NCBI GenBank assembly: GCA_002104985.1 | Contig: MCGO01000088.1 | Coordinates: 102,584-166,583, forward strand | Length of the DNA stretch: 64,000 nt | Source of the DNA: Rhizoclosmatium globosum | Lineage: Eukaryota > Chytridiomycota > Chytridiomycetes > Chytridiales > Chytriomycetaceae | Reading direction: 5' to 3' | Shown: piece by piece, positions 1-11,688 of the stretch | Position numbering within the stretch: the stretch's first letter is position 1 | Layout of the letters: each line of letters opens with the position of its first letter | Notes under the pieces: generated by a model | Told to the model about the DNA's origin: nothing | Seen by the model: the letters and a program-made list of their open reading frames with translations, nothing else | Databases searched by the model: none | Position numbers and translations under genes: made by a program

Positions 1-3000
1 TCGGTGGCTGATTCTTCACTCATTTCAGCATCAGGGTCCGTCGCATTGCAAACCTTCAAAACATGAATCAACGCCTCCTTTGCGCTTTCCGCATTCGAAG
101 TCGCCATCTCCGGTGAAACATCTTTCAAGACGTACAATAACGCCTTGATAAACTCAAGCTCGTGGTCCAACATCCACTTAATACCAAACTCCATCCTAGA
201 TGTCAATAGCGAGATACCCAAACATCCCGCGCTCTTTTCAAACCACTCTTGTTTGTAACAACAGCTGTTGAATTTAGAAGCAAGGATATGGAAGACCGGA
301 AGTTCGTCGATAGTGAGTTTCCCGTTCTTTTGGACAATCGACAGTGTCATGGAGTAGAACAAAATCAAACAGCGTTCAGTAAAAGACCTTTGCTCAGGAG
401 ATTCACTCGTCATGGAACGAACGATGGCCGTGATGAATCCATCAATGGCAGATGTAGGAGAGTTCAGAATCACATCAATAGTAGACCCAACCTCCTTTCC
501 CTTCTGCTTCTTTCTCACATCCAATGCCTCGGCAACAGCCAAAAAGGCAAAGTGCTGACACAGGTTCTCCAAAAGTGCAATAGCTCGCTCCTTCGTCCCC
601 GCAATCACAGTACACGAATACAACACCAACAACACATCCGAGAGAGCTTTATCGCTCGCCTCCTTCTTCTCCTTCTTGACCAAGGGTGGATCAATGAACG
701 GCGAAACAGGGCCCGAATCAACTTCCATCGCATCCCCTGGATTCACTTCCGAATCCAATACATAATTCACAAGATCTTCGGTCGCATCATCTACACTGAC
801 GAGAAGTGGTAAACACGCTTTCGCAAACAGGAAAACTTGCTCTTGATGGAAAGGCAAACAGTCGGGATCCTCCAAAAGCCGCTGAGCAACGGCAATCAAT
901 GGATCCAAAGCGATGACTTGAGGTTTATCGAGTTTCTGATGGAACGCAAACAGCAGTTCAATTCCATTCTCAGAATTCACACCCCCGTTTCCAGCAGCCA
1001 ATTCAGGTCCACAGATCCGTGGACCCGCATTCAAAAGTCGACGGTTTCTACCTCCCAACTTTCCAAGAATCCGAAGTGTAGTATGACTATGCTCCCATTT
1101 ATACGGCAGTGGCCTCAAATGCTTCCAAAGCGACTCCATCAACTCATGAATCACAGGCGTCATAATCGGCTCCAAAAAGTCTTGTGTAAGGTTATCGATA
1201 CACAACTCCAGCGTACGTAACCCCTGCGATACTAAATCCGAGCTACCTTGGAGCGCAAGCACGAGCGGTTTCATGAGATATGACAGGTACGGCAATAAGA
1301 CGTTTAGACGAACTGGAACCGTCAAGCAGAGCTCGACAAACAGTTCCTTCATACTCTGCTTATTCGCCGTCGCCAATAACACGTTCAGCCCTTCCAACAA
1401 GACTTCCAAGAGAGGAAGAACCTCCTGATACAGTGCTTCAAACCTCCCACCACCAATACTCCTAAACAAAGCACGCAGCAGCAAGAAATAGTTGAGCGGG
1501 TCTTTGGCTGTACTGCTCAACTTCATACTCTTCATGATAATAGCTCCAACATGCGGTTTCAAGATATGCTCGTTCTTCTCAGGATACTTTGTAACAGCCA
1601 TAAACACAACCTTATACAGTCGAAGCATAGACGACGAGTACACTGTATCATCACCACTCAACGACTCAATCCTATCCACCAAAAACCTCAACAAAAGCCC
1701 TCCAAAGCTGGGACTCACAGCCGTGAAATTCGGCGCACCAACAGGATTCGGACCCACATTCACAAGTCCAAGAAGATACTGCGGAATCGCTTGAAGCCCC
1801 CCATTCATAAGGATCCGATCAAACAGATACGGCATCTGCGTCGAAAACACTCCTGGAAGACACACGGCTCGACGTACGTGAATATCGCGGCGAAGCTTTC
1901 AAATACTTCTTTTTCGTCTTTGGCGACAAGGGTGCAGAGCGGTCTGCGTTCTTGTCGAGGAGTTCGCCGTCTGGGCCAAAGTTTTCGGATGCAAAGTAGT
2001 CAAAGCATTGGAGACCGTCGTGGAAGATTCGGGCAAAGAGGCGGACTTCGTCGGCGGAGAAACCTGCTGCGAATGTTACTTGGGGTCGGAATCGGAGATT
2101 CCTGTTCCTGGCGGGTTGAAGGCGCGGAGGGTTTGGAGAACAGGTTTGATTCCTTGAATGATTATTTTCAAGAGGAATCTCATGTCTGATGTCAAAGTTT
2201 AGTTCACGTTTGTACTGAATCCTGGGAGACTCCCACCTTTCACCAAATCATGTGTTGCATCAAAAGCCTTCGAAGAAGTTTTGATGGGTTGAACAATTCC
2301 CAAATCAATATATCCGTCCATTGTTGCGACTGTCTCATACGAATCTACGCTATGAACATTTGGAGGATTGCTTCTCATATGATGATGGTGTTTCATGACA
2401 CATGGGAACGCGTTTTTCAAAGCAGTAAACTTGAGCGAAAAGGCTTCAAGGATCCTGATGAGAAGCAGTCGGTCTGGAAGAAAGACAGTCAGTCAGTTGT
2501 ATCATAATGGGGATTATGACATACTGATGGGTTTGGAGCTCTCCTGCAAACAGTCGACCAAGTTAACCAACAGCTTTGCACACATATTTTGAATATTTGG
2601 AGCCAATGAGTCGTCATGCAAGTTACGTGCGTACATGTGAATAGTTGCTGAAAGTTGGGTCTCATTCAAACTGGACCGAATATGGTGAATCAAGTCTACA
2701 AGAATGCTATGTGCTAGGGGTCTTGGTTGTGGTGTTCAGAATTGAGAAAGGCCTACAACACTCGTTACCTTAGAGTCTCGTGACTCGTCACTCCAGCCCC
2801 AATCAACACATTCTCATTCAACAAGACATCAAAATGCTTCACGAAAGCAGTTTTGAACTCTGTATACCAGATATGCCTGATGGCAACCAAAAGCTCCTTC
2901 CGCGTCGCACTCGCTTCCGGCGGACAATCTTTTAGCAGTCCAACAATCGCATCTGCAATCTGTTCCTGATGCGGCTTCAACATTTGTACAAAGGAACGTA

Positions 3001-4151
3001 GGATATACGCGATAAACGACGCCGTTTTGACTTGAAGCGCCTTAACTCTGAATACGCGACACGGTTCTTGATTTCTGGTGCAACTCCGAAAAAGACTTTC
3101 CCCTCGCGTGCAGCAGCTTCATGGCGTCGCGTTGGGGTTTTGGTTGGAGGAGGAGGCAGTCAAGGATGAGGGGTACGAAGGCGGGAACGTTCGTGTGGAC
3201 GTAGTTTTTGTGGACTTGGAGGAGGAGGGCGATTATGATTGGGCATTCTGTGAGGACTTTGAAGGAGGTCATTGAAGTTCCGACTGGTTTTGAAGAGTCT
3301 TTTCCGTCTTCGCCTGTTCCTGAGGGGCGGCGGGGGACGTTGCTTGGGTTTCGGGGGTGGATGGCTGTGAGATTGTTAGTAGTTCTCTTAAAGAATATAT
3401 TGTGTGAATACTTGCATCATCGAATGTATCCACGACAGCCTTCTTGATTCCCCGATACATATCCAAGACGACATCAAAAAATGACTGAACGTGTCCCTCT
3501 AGTTCCTGTTTGTACACTTTATGCAGTTCGACAATGACTTTGAGCGCCACAACAGCATTTTCCTCATTATCAGATTTCAGGACGTGCATGAGAACAGTCA
3601 TGATATCAGGTGAATAGGGACGCAGGACTTCCGTGAGAGGGAATCTGTGAATGATTTCAATGACGGCATTTCGGAGTTTCTAGTGTTGTGGTTTTGTGTG
3701 AGAACTGTGCAGTTTTGACAGAGAGAGGTTTGGCGTACGTGGATAGGAGAGCCAGTAGTGAATACAATTGGAGTTTCTTTGAGGATATAAGAAAATGCGG
3801 GCACGAGAAAGGCCAGGAAGCGAGGGTAGTCGTGTGAATGGACAATGTCCATCGAGTCTTTGAGTTCGAGAACAGCCCTGAGTTTGATGTCGGCCTCTGA
3901 TTGGTTGGATTGGTTGAGTGGGTGTGTTTGATGAGTAGGTTTAGGGTGGGTTGGTTGGTAGTTGTAGTTGGTTTGGATGAATTGGCAGAGTCAGTTAGAC
4001 GACCATGCGAAACAAAGAAAAGGCCACACGAACCAACATCCGAATTGTGGAAGAGCTGTGCGTATTCTGTTTGGTTTAAAAGGGAGAGAGAGTTAGAAGG
4101 TGAGCAACAAGTCGGACAAACAGACTTACTTTCGCACTCTGTAATGCTCAT
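1..4151 (-). CDS. TRA1: Tra1/TRRAP, N-terminal part (runs off left edge)
   Basis: This is the amino-terminal part of Tra1/TRRAP, the giant HEAT-repeat pseudokinase scaffold that transcription activators contact in the SAGA and NuA4 acetyltransferase complexes in the nucleus. The minus strand starts at an ATG ending at 4151 with two short exons (MSITECE, then YAQLFHNSD). It continues with family-typical blocks: AVLELKDSMDIVHSHDYPRF, LRNAVIEIIHRFPLTEVLRP, LLKDCPPEASATRKELL, VLIGAGVTSHETLR, and near 1800 CVFQE/FSTQMPYLFDRIL. Several introns of about 50-60 nt interrupt it. The frame stays open to base 1, so the remaining HEAT, FAT and pseudokinase regions lie outside the window. At least two frame slips occur, near 1850 and 2170-2215. 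Near 1850 one G appears to be missing between QE and VFSTQ. In an essential single-copy gene this looks like sequence error. The family assignment is firm; exact splice sites in 1-2400 are less so. Confidence 0.9.
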
Positions 4152-4500
4152 TGCCTAGTTAAAAGGTGGTTTAATTAGTACTAGAAAGCAGGTTTAAGTT
4201 GATGAAGGGGAGTACTTTACCCCCATTTGGATAGGATTTGCCTTGTTTTGTTCTCACTCTTCCTTTTCGAGTTAGTTCAAAAAGTTGGATGAGGGAGACC
4301 CAAAGTCCAGCACGGAAAACTGTCACGTGACTTTTACTTGTTCTTCCCGTCAAATCCAATGCATCGAATAACAAAACAATACATCGTACGGAGTAAAGTA
4401 TATTAGACACATTAGTTCTCACAAGGACAGGTTATCCAATAAAGGATACAGTTCTACATGTTCTCATTGTTATTCAATCCACTTTTTCAAAAAGCGAAAA

Positions 4501-4820
4501 ATGACTGCTCCTTCTGAACCAGCGACACCTTTCCCAATCGCAAAGTTGAGCGCCTTCTTTGCCGGTGGTCTCTTCCTCAACTCGTTTGCCCGATCGATGG
4601 CGAGACTCCCACTTAAAGGAAGTTAGTTTGGCACGAGCGATCCTGCACCTGGTTCTAACTGCCTTACTTAGACCCGCTCTCGTACCTTGCCTATGCTACT
4701 GCGACTACTGCGTTCGGTTACGGTATCCACAAGTTCCAGATTGCGAGGGAACAGCAGCTGGAGGTGGAGAAGGACAAGCTCACAAAGAGAAGAATGCTTG
4801 CGGCTGCTGCGGCCGAGTAG
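4501..4820 (+). CDS. Small two-exon membrane protein, probably mitochondrial
   Basis: An 89-residue protein encoded by exons 4501-4621 and 4672-4820, with a 50-nt GT-AG intron that restores frame exactly (KG-N-PLSYLAY). Residues 12-32 (KLSAFFAGGLFLNSF) and 45-60 (SYLAYATATTAFGYGIH) are hydrophobic and could be two short membrane spans. The carboxyl tail is charged and helical (REQQLEVEKDKLTKRRM) and ends in a run of alanines. The shape resembles small accessory subunits of fungal respiratory complexes, such as the 14 kDa-type complex I subunits, but I cannot name a family with certainty. It lies head to head with Tra1, about 350 nt apart, so the two may share an upstream region. Confidence 0.6.
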
Positions 4821-5333
4821 ATTCTGCCTCAGTCTTCTAAATACCTGCTGATTTTGATGGATGGGGATGCTGGGTGGATTGTTTCGGTGATGTATAAGGA
4901 GTTCATGTGGTTGAGAGTCTTTCATTCAATCTGAGAAGGTATGCATCACGAATCTATGGCGCATTGAAACTACTGGACAACTGGATAAGTTCTGAAGATG
5001 TTTTCTTGAACAATTTGGTGTCGTACGGGGAAAATCGTTCAGGAGGAGAATGGAAGCCTACAAATCTTGTTATGGAAGTTGACTGGATGGACTTGGGATA
5101 ATCTCTGGGAGTATATCGGCTTATCCTAAGTCTGCACTCACTCTCTTACTCCCAGCCTCATGTCTCTAACTTCGACTCAACTAGGTTATTCCATTCATGT
5201 TCCCTTGCGTTACCTTGACATTCATTGGCTTCTCATCCTCAATAAACTGAATACCACGTAACATCAACGTCTCAAATGCTCGAAAACACTACACATTTAT
5301 TTCCAAACTCCAAACCAAACATAATCTCAGGTG
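4821..5333. other. Intergenic stretch, no gene seen
   Basis: This 513-nt gap separates the 3' end of the small membrane protein gene from the 3' end of the convergent Fuzzy-like gene. It has an open frame at 4907-5101 with no family resemblance and no splice support. I see no RNA gene or repeat. Confidence 0.5.
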
Positions 5334-7000
5334 TCAAATAGCGTACGCGCGAACATTCTTCAACACTTCACTCGCAATGGACGGAACAGACTCAGCACTC
5401 ACTGCATCCGTCGAAAACAGAATATACAACTTATGAACTCCCTCCGATCTAAGTCAACACAATTAATATACCACCAAACACAAACAGGGCACTTTGTACC
5501 TCGCATAAAATCGATACTGATCCCTCGCAATACTAAACTCAGTCACACCAGGCATCTTCAATGTACTACTCGCACTATAAAAGAACGCCCAAAACGTGCT
5601 CAAAATCTCCTTCTGCTGCACTTCCGGACCTGGACGTAACTGCGGGAAGATTGTGTACCCGTTTGGATGTTGTGGTACAACATGGCCAAGGTTTCACGTT
5701 TTGCGAAAAGGCGGAGAAGGATGGAGGTTCCTAGTGTTGCGTGAGATAATATATATCCAGGTCTGAACGGAGCTTACCTCGATAGGAATCTCGAGACGGC
5801 TTTGAACAAATGAGATGCGGAATTCGTCGATTTTGCTGGCGATGGAGTCGTATGATTTGTCAATGAAGGTCAGGACTGCGAGAATGTAGCTGTGGATGCG
5901 GACCAGGTACAAGTTATGCCAGGCGTTGTTGCAAAAGACTGGTGTGTAACGGACAGATGAGGCTCCAAGTGGACGTGCTTTGTTGTATTGCAGAATCTGT
6001 GAGGGTTTAATGAAGGAAAGATGGTTTCTGCGAAACTTCACCTTTCTGGTTTCTGGCAAATCAAATCGCGAATAAAGTGCCGAGTCCCCGAGAATCAACA
6101 TTGTTCCGTTTCCACAGACTCCGTCCTGACTCTCAAGGAAGGAAATCAAACGGTCCAAGCGCTCGATAATGTGTGGATCCAAATAAATCTGAACAGCAAA
6201 ATAGTCAGCCCAATCCAACCAATCAACAGTAACGCGTAAAAACCTGATTGATTCCGCCGACAACCATACTTGGGTCCTGTGCAATCTTTCCGAAGTACAT
6301 GCTCACAATATCCTATCACGAGAATGATTAGACCCACAAAACTTCCAACTTTACCACAATCCCTCACCTGAGCTCCCTTCAAATCGAAAAAGTCTTCATC
6401 CCAGAACTCATGTGTCCCAAACAAAAACTACATCCGCCAGTTTAGCATCCTCACATACCTCCTCTCCCAAATACATACCTCAAACATTGCCCCAACATCC
6501 CTCAAAATCGCTTGAATAGCCGTACTCCCCGCCTGCAAGTCACTATGTGCCACAAAGAGAAACTATCCATAACACCTGTCAAAACACCCCCAGCAAACAC
6601 CGCGGAAAACTCACATCGCCATACTCTTTATATATAATCCGTCCTTTACTAGAAATAACTTCCTTGATTTCTTCGCCGAGGAGTGTATGACTGAAATTCG
6701 AGACTGAGGAAGAGAATCCGAGGACAAGACTTTTGAGTTGACGGGGTGTGCGTTAGATACTGTGCGAGAGCTGCGAGGTGATGCGATTGGGGAGTTGGTT
6801 GGAGATACCTTGGGTCTAACGCGTTTCCGTGGTCTAGTGGGATGGAATGTGTGGGTTAGGATTAGGTGAGTCGAAGTGTACAAACAGTTTTTGGAGAAGT
6901 AGACTCGCCTGACTTGTGAACTACAAAGAAATCTGGGTTTTTGACGTTAGGCGTGAATGCAGTGGGTGCTGTGAATCGTACTTTTGATGGCAAGCGACAT
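5334..7000 (-). CDS. Fuzzy-like CPLANE protein (longin-type, ciliogenesis)
   Basis: The minus-strand exons assemble into a protein with the layout of Fuzzy (FUZ). FUZ is a longin-domain subunit of the CPLANE complex that recruits intraflagellar transport machinery to basal bodies. Successive blocks read SKGRIIYKEYGD, HSDLQAGSTAIQAILRDVG, FGTHEFWDEDFFDLKGAQ, IYLDPHIIERLDRLISFLES, MLILGDSALYSRFDLPETRK, YTPVFCNNAWHNLYLVRIHS, then LSTFWAFFYSASSTLKMPG and a C-terminal HKLYILFSTDAVSAESVPSI. The order of secondary-structure-like blocks and the final beta-alpha unit match animal FUZ, although identity is low. At least five short introns are present and the stop codon is at 5334-5336. The start near 7000 (MSLAIKS) needs a frame slip or an unseen splice before NPDFFVVHKSG. 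It could instead be another longin protein (Inturned or Mon1-like). A ciliary role fits a flagellated fungus. Confidence 0.6.
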
Positions 7001-7409
7001 GATTTTGATGAAACTTTGACAGGCTATCAAATAAATACATTTCGCAGGCTATAAGTTGATATATTACAATTTCGCTCTTTGTGATTTTATGAAATCTTGA
7101 TCTTTACCAATAAAACTCACAAATTTGTATATCCCATATGACACTCTCAATCACAGAAATATAGATTATGAAACCCTATGCCCCAGTTTTACGTTTGGGT
7201 GGGCACGAATCGGTGAGATCGCTAAAAAATCAGTCAAAGAATGGCCACTGTGGTAGCAACTTTCGGCTCGACCAACAACACGACAATGTACGTGACATAA
7301 TCTCTCTGGAGAAACGAAGTGAGTGCCGTGTATCGATCGGGCTGGAACACTTAACCAGAACTCAATAGACAAATGCTGAGCAGCTATCAAGACCTATGCT
7401 TCTGGAGCC
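7001..7409. other. Intergenic stretch between divergent genes
   Basis: This AT-rich gap lies between the 5' end of the Fuzzy-like gene and the methionine synthase relic. Nothing resembling the missing homocysteine, folate or cap domains of methionine synthase can be read here on either strand. Short open frames at 7166-7390 have no recognisable content. Confidence 0.5.
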
Positions 7410-9049
7410 ATGTCTTTGCCACAGTTTCTTCGAAGATTTTCAGAATTGAAGAAGAATGGCAAAGTGCAGCCGAGCGGCGCTGGAACTGTTCTCTTGGCCA
7501 CAGTGAACGGCGATCACTATGATATGGTGAGTCATACTGGATACAAGTGGATCAAAAGACTTCTCACAATTTTCCATCGTTCCAGGGCAAAAATCTTGTC
7601 GCATCCGTACTTGAAGCAAAAGGATTCTTTGTCGTTGATCTTGGTGTGTCAGTTCATGCGGATGAAATCATCAAGGCAGTTGTGGAATACAACCCAGATG
7701 TAATTGGATTGAGTGGACTTATCGTTCCGAGTCTTCATCAAATGGTACATACTGTGAAAGCGTTGAGTGAAATTGGAATCGAGGTTTGTTGATGATGGAG
7801 ACGAGTTGTTCTAATTAGTTGTTAAAGACGCCCATTCTTATTGGTGGTGCAGCGACGACCAAGCAAAATACTATCGTTAATATTGCACCCCATTATTCAG
7901 GCCCGGTTCTACCCGTTTGGATGCTGCTCGTGCTTTGTATGTCGTTTGTCAAGTCACAAACCTCATAACGCGTCAAGACTTTCTAAAAGATATGGAAACT
8001 GAATACTTTGACCTGCTTGAAGACTAAACGAAGGAACTGTGCGTAATTGTCATCTGCCAACTTCATATCCATTCCCGAAGCTCGTCGAAACAAGTTCCTG
8101 ATCGACTGGTCTCACAACAGCCACCACCAGCTCCAGCCTTTCTGGATAAAAGCGTATTCGGAAATCTCCATCTCTAGTCTTGTGCCTGCCATCAACTGGG
8201 ATCCATTCTTCCAACTGATGCATCTGAGAGGAAGTATCCTAACCATGCATACCCTAATATTTGAACGACCGCAAAGTTGGTCAAGAAGCCCGCAAAGTGA
8301 TGAAAGAGGTTCTCAAAGTCATTAACGAGATTATCGAAACAAAGAGCCTGCAAGCCCGTGCTATTGTCTGGTTCTCGCGCGCAAATTCGCACGGCGACGA
8401 TATCCACATCCTGTCACCTGACGGAAATACCCAAACAGGAACATTTTACGGTCTTCGCCAACAGCAGCTGAAACCAAATCCTACGGATCCATACTACTGC
8501 ATCTCTGACTTCATCGCTCCAGCTCCTATCCAAGATTACATTGGAGGGATGGTAGTTTCTGTCGGATTTGGTCTCGAACAGCTTTGCATGTCCGCCAAAA
8601 ACGATCCCTACCGCGTCCACCTTTACAAATCGGCGGCGGAATGCCTCACCGGCGCCCTTGCCGAAAAAGTACACGATCAAGTGAAATACGTGTTTTGGAA
8701 TCCCTCGACACCACCAATTACATCTTCGACGCTGTCTTTGGAATTGGGGGAACACACCTCAAGTGATTTGCGTGAAGGTACTGGAATCCGTTTGGCGCCA
8801 TGTTTCCCGCAGCAACCAGATCATACAGAAATGGAAACAATGTGGCGAGTGATGGATGTAGAGCGAATGACGGGAATTAAGTTGACGGAGACACTTGGAA
8901 TGGATCCAGTTATGGCCGTGAATGGTTTACTGTTTTCGCATCCGAAAGCAGAGTGTTTTGCCGTTGGACCTATAGCTGATGATCAAGTTTGTGATTATGC
9001 GGAACGTCGAGGCGTTGCGAAGAAGTTGTTGAAGGATGGCTTGCTATGA
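7410..9049 (+). pseudogene. metH: Cobalamin-dependent methionine synthase relic (B12 and reactivation domains)
   Basis: This is the carboxyl half of B12-dependent methionine synthase, which methylates homocysteine using methylcobalamin. The Rossmann-type B12 domain is clear: VLLATVNGD, an intron, GKNLVASVLEAKGFFVVDLG, VIGLSGLIVPSLHQMV, then PILIGGAATTK with NIAPHYSGPV. The AdoMet activation domain follows, with FYGLRQQQLKPN, PYYCISDFIAP, APCFPQQPDHTEMETMWR and AVNGLLFSHPKAECFAVGPI. The homocysteine-binding, folate-binding and cap modules are absent upstream. The cobalt-ligand motif D-x-H-x-x-G reads GDHYDM-G, so Tyr occupies the position of the ligand His. Frames break near 7910 (PV/LDAARALYV), near 8232 (LRG/KYPNHAYP, one A short), near 8260 and in the linker around 8060-8150. 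The last part (8261-9049) is a clean 262-codon frame. Decay is the simplest reading, though some slips may be sequence error. Confidence 0.8.
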
Positions 9050-9107
9050 ACAGATGAAGGACGACAAATAATTTATTAAGACGGGCACTGAAATAAAATA
9101 AGGGCAC

Positions 9108-10796
9108 TTAAAAACGCGAGAAGACAACGGTTCCGTCGATGGCCAAGTTTCTAACAGAAGTGCCGTCCTTCGAAAACTCGAACACAGCATCTGGCACGGT
9201 TGCGTCAGAAATAGTGCCATTTCCTGCATAAGCAACGAATATGTCTTTCACCCAATGCTTCACAGCTGCGGTTTTGAATGGGGGTGTGCCCGAAACATCA
9301 CCCCACGACACAGACATATCATGAGTTCCCATCGATTTCGAGAATTTGAGAGTTCCAAATGCGCCATTGTAGAATTTTCCAGTGTACCAGCTGTATGGCA
9401 AAGAAGGGCCACTCTTCTCGTCGCGAGATTTCATGAGCTCATCGATTTGGGCTTTCGCTGTGCAGCCACCTGAGCTCCTGTGCCTTCAAAAGTCCAGACC
9501 AATCCAATTTTTCGGCTGGAGATAGAATAGCGTCCATCAATGTAAACGAGACAGCTTCGTCGAATCCTTCAACTCCAAGATTGTGTAGCACAATGATAGC
9601 GACATCTTGATCAGGCAAAATACTGAAGCTGCTGCGATATCCTGAAATGGCGCCACTGTGCGTGATAAGAGCGTTTCTTGATACGAGTAAACATCCAGCC
9701 AAAGCCATCTGTGATTGAGTCTCGCGTTAAGAAACGGGTACATTTGACAAAGACTCACATGAGGTGAAACGAACAGGAGACTTTGTTGCCGTAAAAATTG
9801 ACTGATCATCAGCGAATATGCGGGGAGTCATTAAGGCGTCAAAGGAACTGCTGGATAGGAGACTTTGCCATTTTCCAAAACGCCTCTACGAGTCAGGACA
9901 GCGAGCCATTTGGCAACTATAAAGTTGAATATTATTCTTTTTATACAGTAATTTATCGACTTACTGTCATTTACGTTGGACGCAATACTTCCAGCAGGCT
10001 TTCCACTTTGACTTCGAACGCGACTTCATAAGGAAGTTGAGTTACAGTGCTATTCCCATTTCCACTCAATTCGAACGCTCTCGAATGATCTTTGAGAGTT
10101 GAAAGACATTTTGATCCGTGACGGTATCCTTCATTCCAATTTGGTCAAGAATACGAGTCTGAACCAACTTGTCCCATCCCAAACCAGAAACCTTTCCCGC
10201 GAGAGTTCCAGCCAAGGTATAATAATGATTGCAGTATTCAAACTTTTCGCGGAACTGATGAGCCGGCTCGAGGTACTGCAGTCTGGACAGTACTTCATCG
10301 GGAGTGGACCACAGCGCAAAGAGCTCATCATATCGGGCAAGACCAGCACGGTGGGATAGAATATCGACTAAGTTGCTTCAGATTTGCGACAGGGTCTTTG
10401 AACTTAATTCCAGGGTAGAGTTTCGTGACTGGGGTGGTCCATCCAATTTCCTTCTTCCACGAGAGACGCGACAGTAAAAGCAGTGAAGGCCTATGACTAA
10501 CTTAATAAGATATCTTAGTTTCAGCTATACGGCACCTTTGTGGTAGATCCAATTTGGAAAACAGTGTTTGGAGTGACAGGTTCTTCTTTTCGTTTTTGAC
10601 CCAAAACCTTGGGAATATTCCAGCTTTCCCTTTGGATAACTCCAACTGCGAGACCAGGAACGTACCAGTCGCGGCGCATCGACTCAATTTTGGATGCGAC
10701 AGCATTCCAGTTCACATTCAGTTTACCGGCTGGTACGACAGCTCCCTGAGAGACTAAACCAAACAACGCCAAGTAATAGACTATCTTGGAAACCAT
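9108..10796 (-). CDS. Secreted serine beta-lactamase-like hydrolase (copy 1)
   Basis: A serine hydrolase of the class C beta-lactamase/penicillin-binding family, whose eukaryotic members act as esterases or peptidases rather than drug-resistance enzymes. From the ATG at 10796 it has a signal peptide (MVSKIVYYLALFGLVSQG). It then has the nucleophile motif in FQIGSTTK (SxxK), the second motif in FEYCNHYYTLAGTLAGKVSG (YxN) and the third in THSGAISGYRSSF (HxG). A lipocalin-like C-terminal domain ends YAGNGTISDATVPDAVFEF...VVFSRF. Short introns and frame slips separate these blocks, notably near 10430 (AFTVASLVEE to KLYPGIKFKD) and near 10040. All three catalytic motifs survive, so the gene may be functional in the organism. 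It is a paralogue of the gene at 19153-20868 on the other strand. The substrate cannot be told from sequence. Confidence 0.8.
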
Positions 10797-11113
10797 GGGA
10801 TTATACGACAGGATGTAGCGTTCATGGCTTAGGTTCTTTTATGGAACAGGAAGGTACTGAAAATCGAACTCTTCTTTTCATCCTCCGATTGACAAACTTG
10901 ACAGACAATCTCAAAGTTGAACGTTGCAGATGCACTCAATATTAAGAGCCAGATTTCTTGGAAATATTACACTCTACTCGAAGAAAAATGTGAGACATGG
11001 ATAACCTTGTATGTAAGATACAGTCATAAAATTATCATACATTGTTTTTCTTGATGTTCATCCCACATAACATTTTGAAATTCTCCAAAATCTCAAAAAC
11101 AACTCCACTTTGA
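10797..11113. other. Intergenic stretch, no gene seen
   Basis: This 317-nt AT-rich gap lies between the divergent beta-lactamase-like gene and the first membrane-protein relic. It probably holds the promoter of the hydrolase. I see no repeat or RNA gene. Confidence 0.5.
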
Positions 11114-11636
11114 ATGTTTTACCGTGCATTCCTCGTTGCAGCTTGCCTCCTCTTGACGATCCTGACGTACTTCTTCATTCCTGGACCCAATGATAATTGG
11201 ATCGCATCCTATATGATTGCGCTTGGATCCACTCGATGTAAAAGGTTGTCCAATTCAAACTCTTGGTGTATTCTCTACATTGTCCAATCTCAATTATTGA
11301 AAATGAATAGACTGGAAGTATCAAAATTGGTTGAGCAACAAGACACTTCCAATCCATTTTCGCGTCTGAGTATCCTTCAGATCAATATGTTTACCTTCTT
11401 CAAAATTAAGGTGCCATTGCAGAAATCAATAAGACTGTCGCGGATATGTACGAAAGGAAATGACGTTTGCGTTGGAGAGAATGTACCGACAGCTTCGTGC
11501 AGGTCAGTTTCAAGATCCCGCAGGATTCTTGAATATAACATGCACTGACTGTTGTAGTCAAATAACGTTTTGGGTGGAAAAGAAGGGTGCATTTATGGCT
11601 TGGACAGGACTTATCAACGGAATTTCTTTCTATTAA
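11114..11636 (+). pseudogene. Relic of four-pass membrane protein (tandem copy 1, internal deletion)
   Basis: This is a shortened first copy of the membrane-protein family that follows at 11689 and 13550. It opens with the first membrane span and the family signature (LVAACLLLTILTYFFIPGPNDNW). It then jumps almost directly to the end of the ectodomain and the last span: EINKTVADMYER, MYRQLRAGQFQDPAGF, NITCTDCCSQITFWVEKKGA and AWTGLINGIS, with a stop at 11634-11636. The middle spans, most of the ectodomain and the cytoplasmic tail are missing. There is also a frame slip after YERK near 11460. Ectodomain cysteines near the last span are retained (CTDCC versus CTGC and CTNC in the full copies). 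Confidence 0.7.
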
Positions 11637-11688
11637 ACGATGCTCGGTCTGATGTTCGACATTCAAAACTTTAACAAAAAAGTCCTGC

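Noticed and set aside
249..2189. Plus-strand open frames over the left end
   Set aside because: They are antisense to Tra1, whose minus-strand reading matches the family across the whole stretch.
4907..5101. 64-codon open frame
   Set aside because: No motif, no splice support, lies between two convergent 3' ends.
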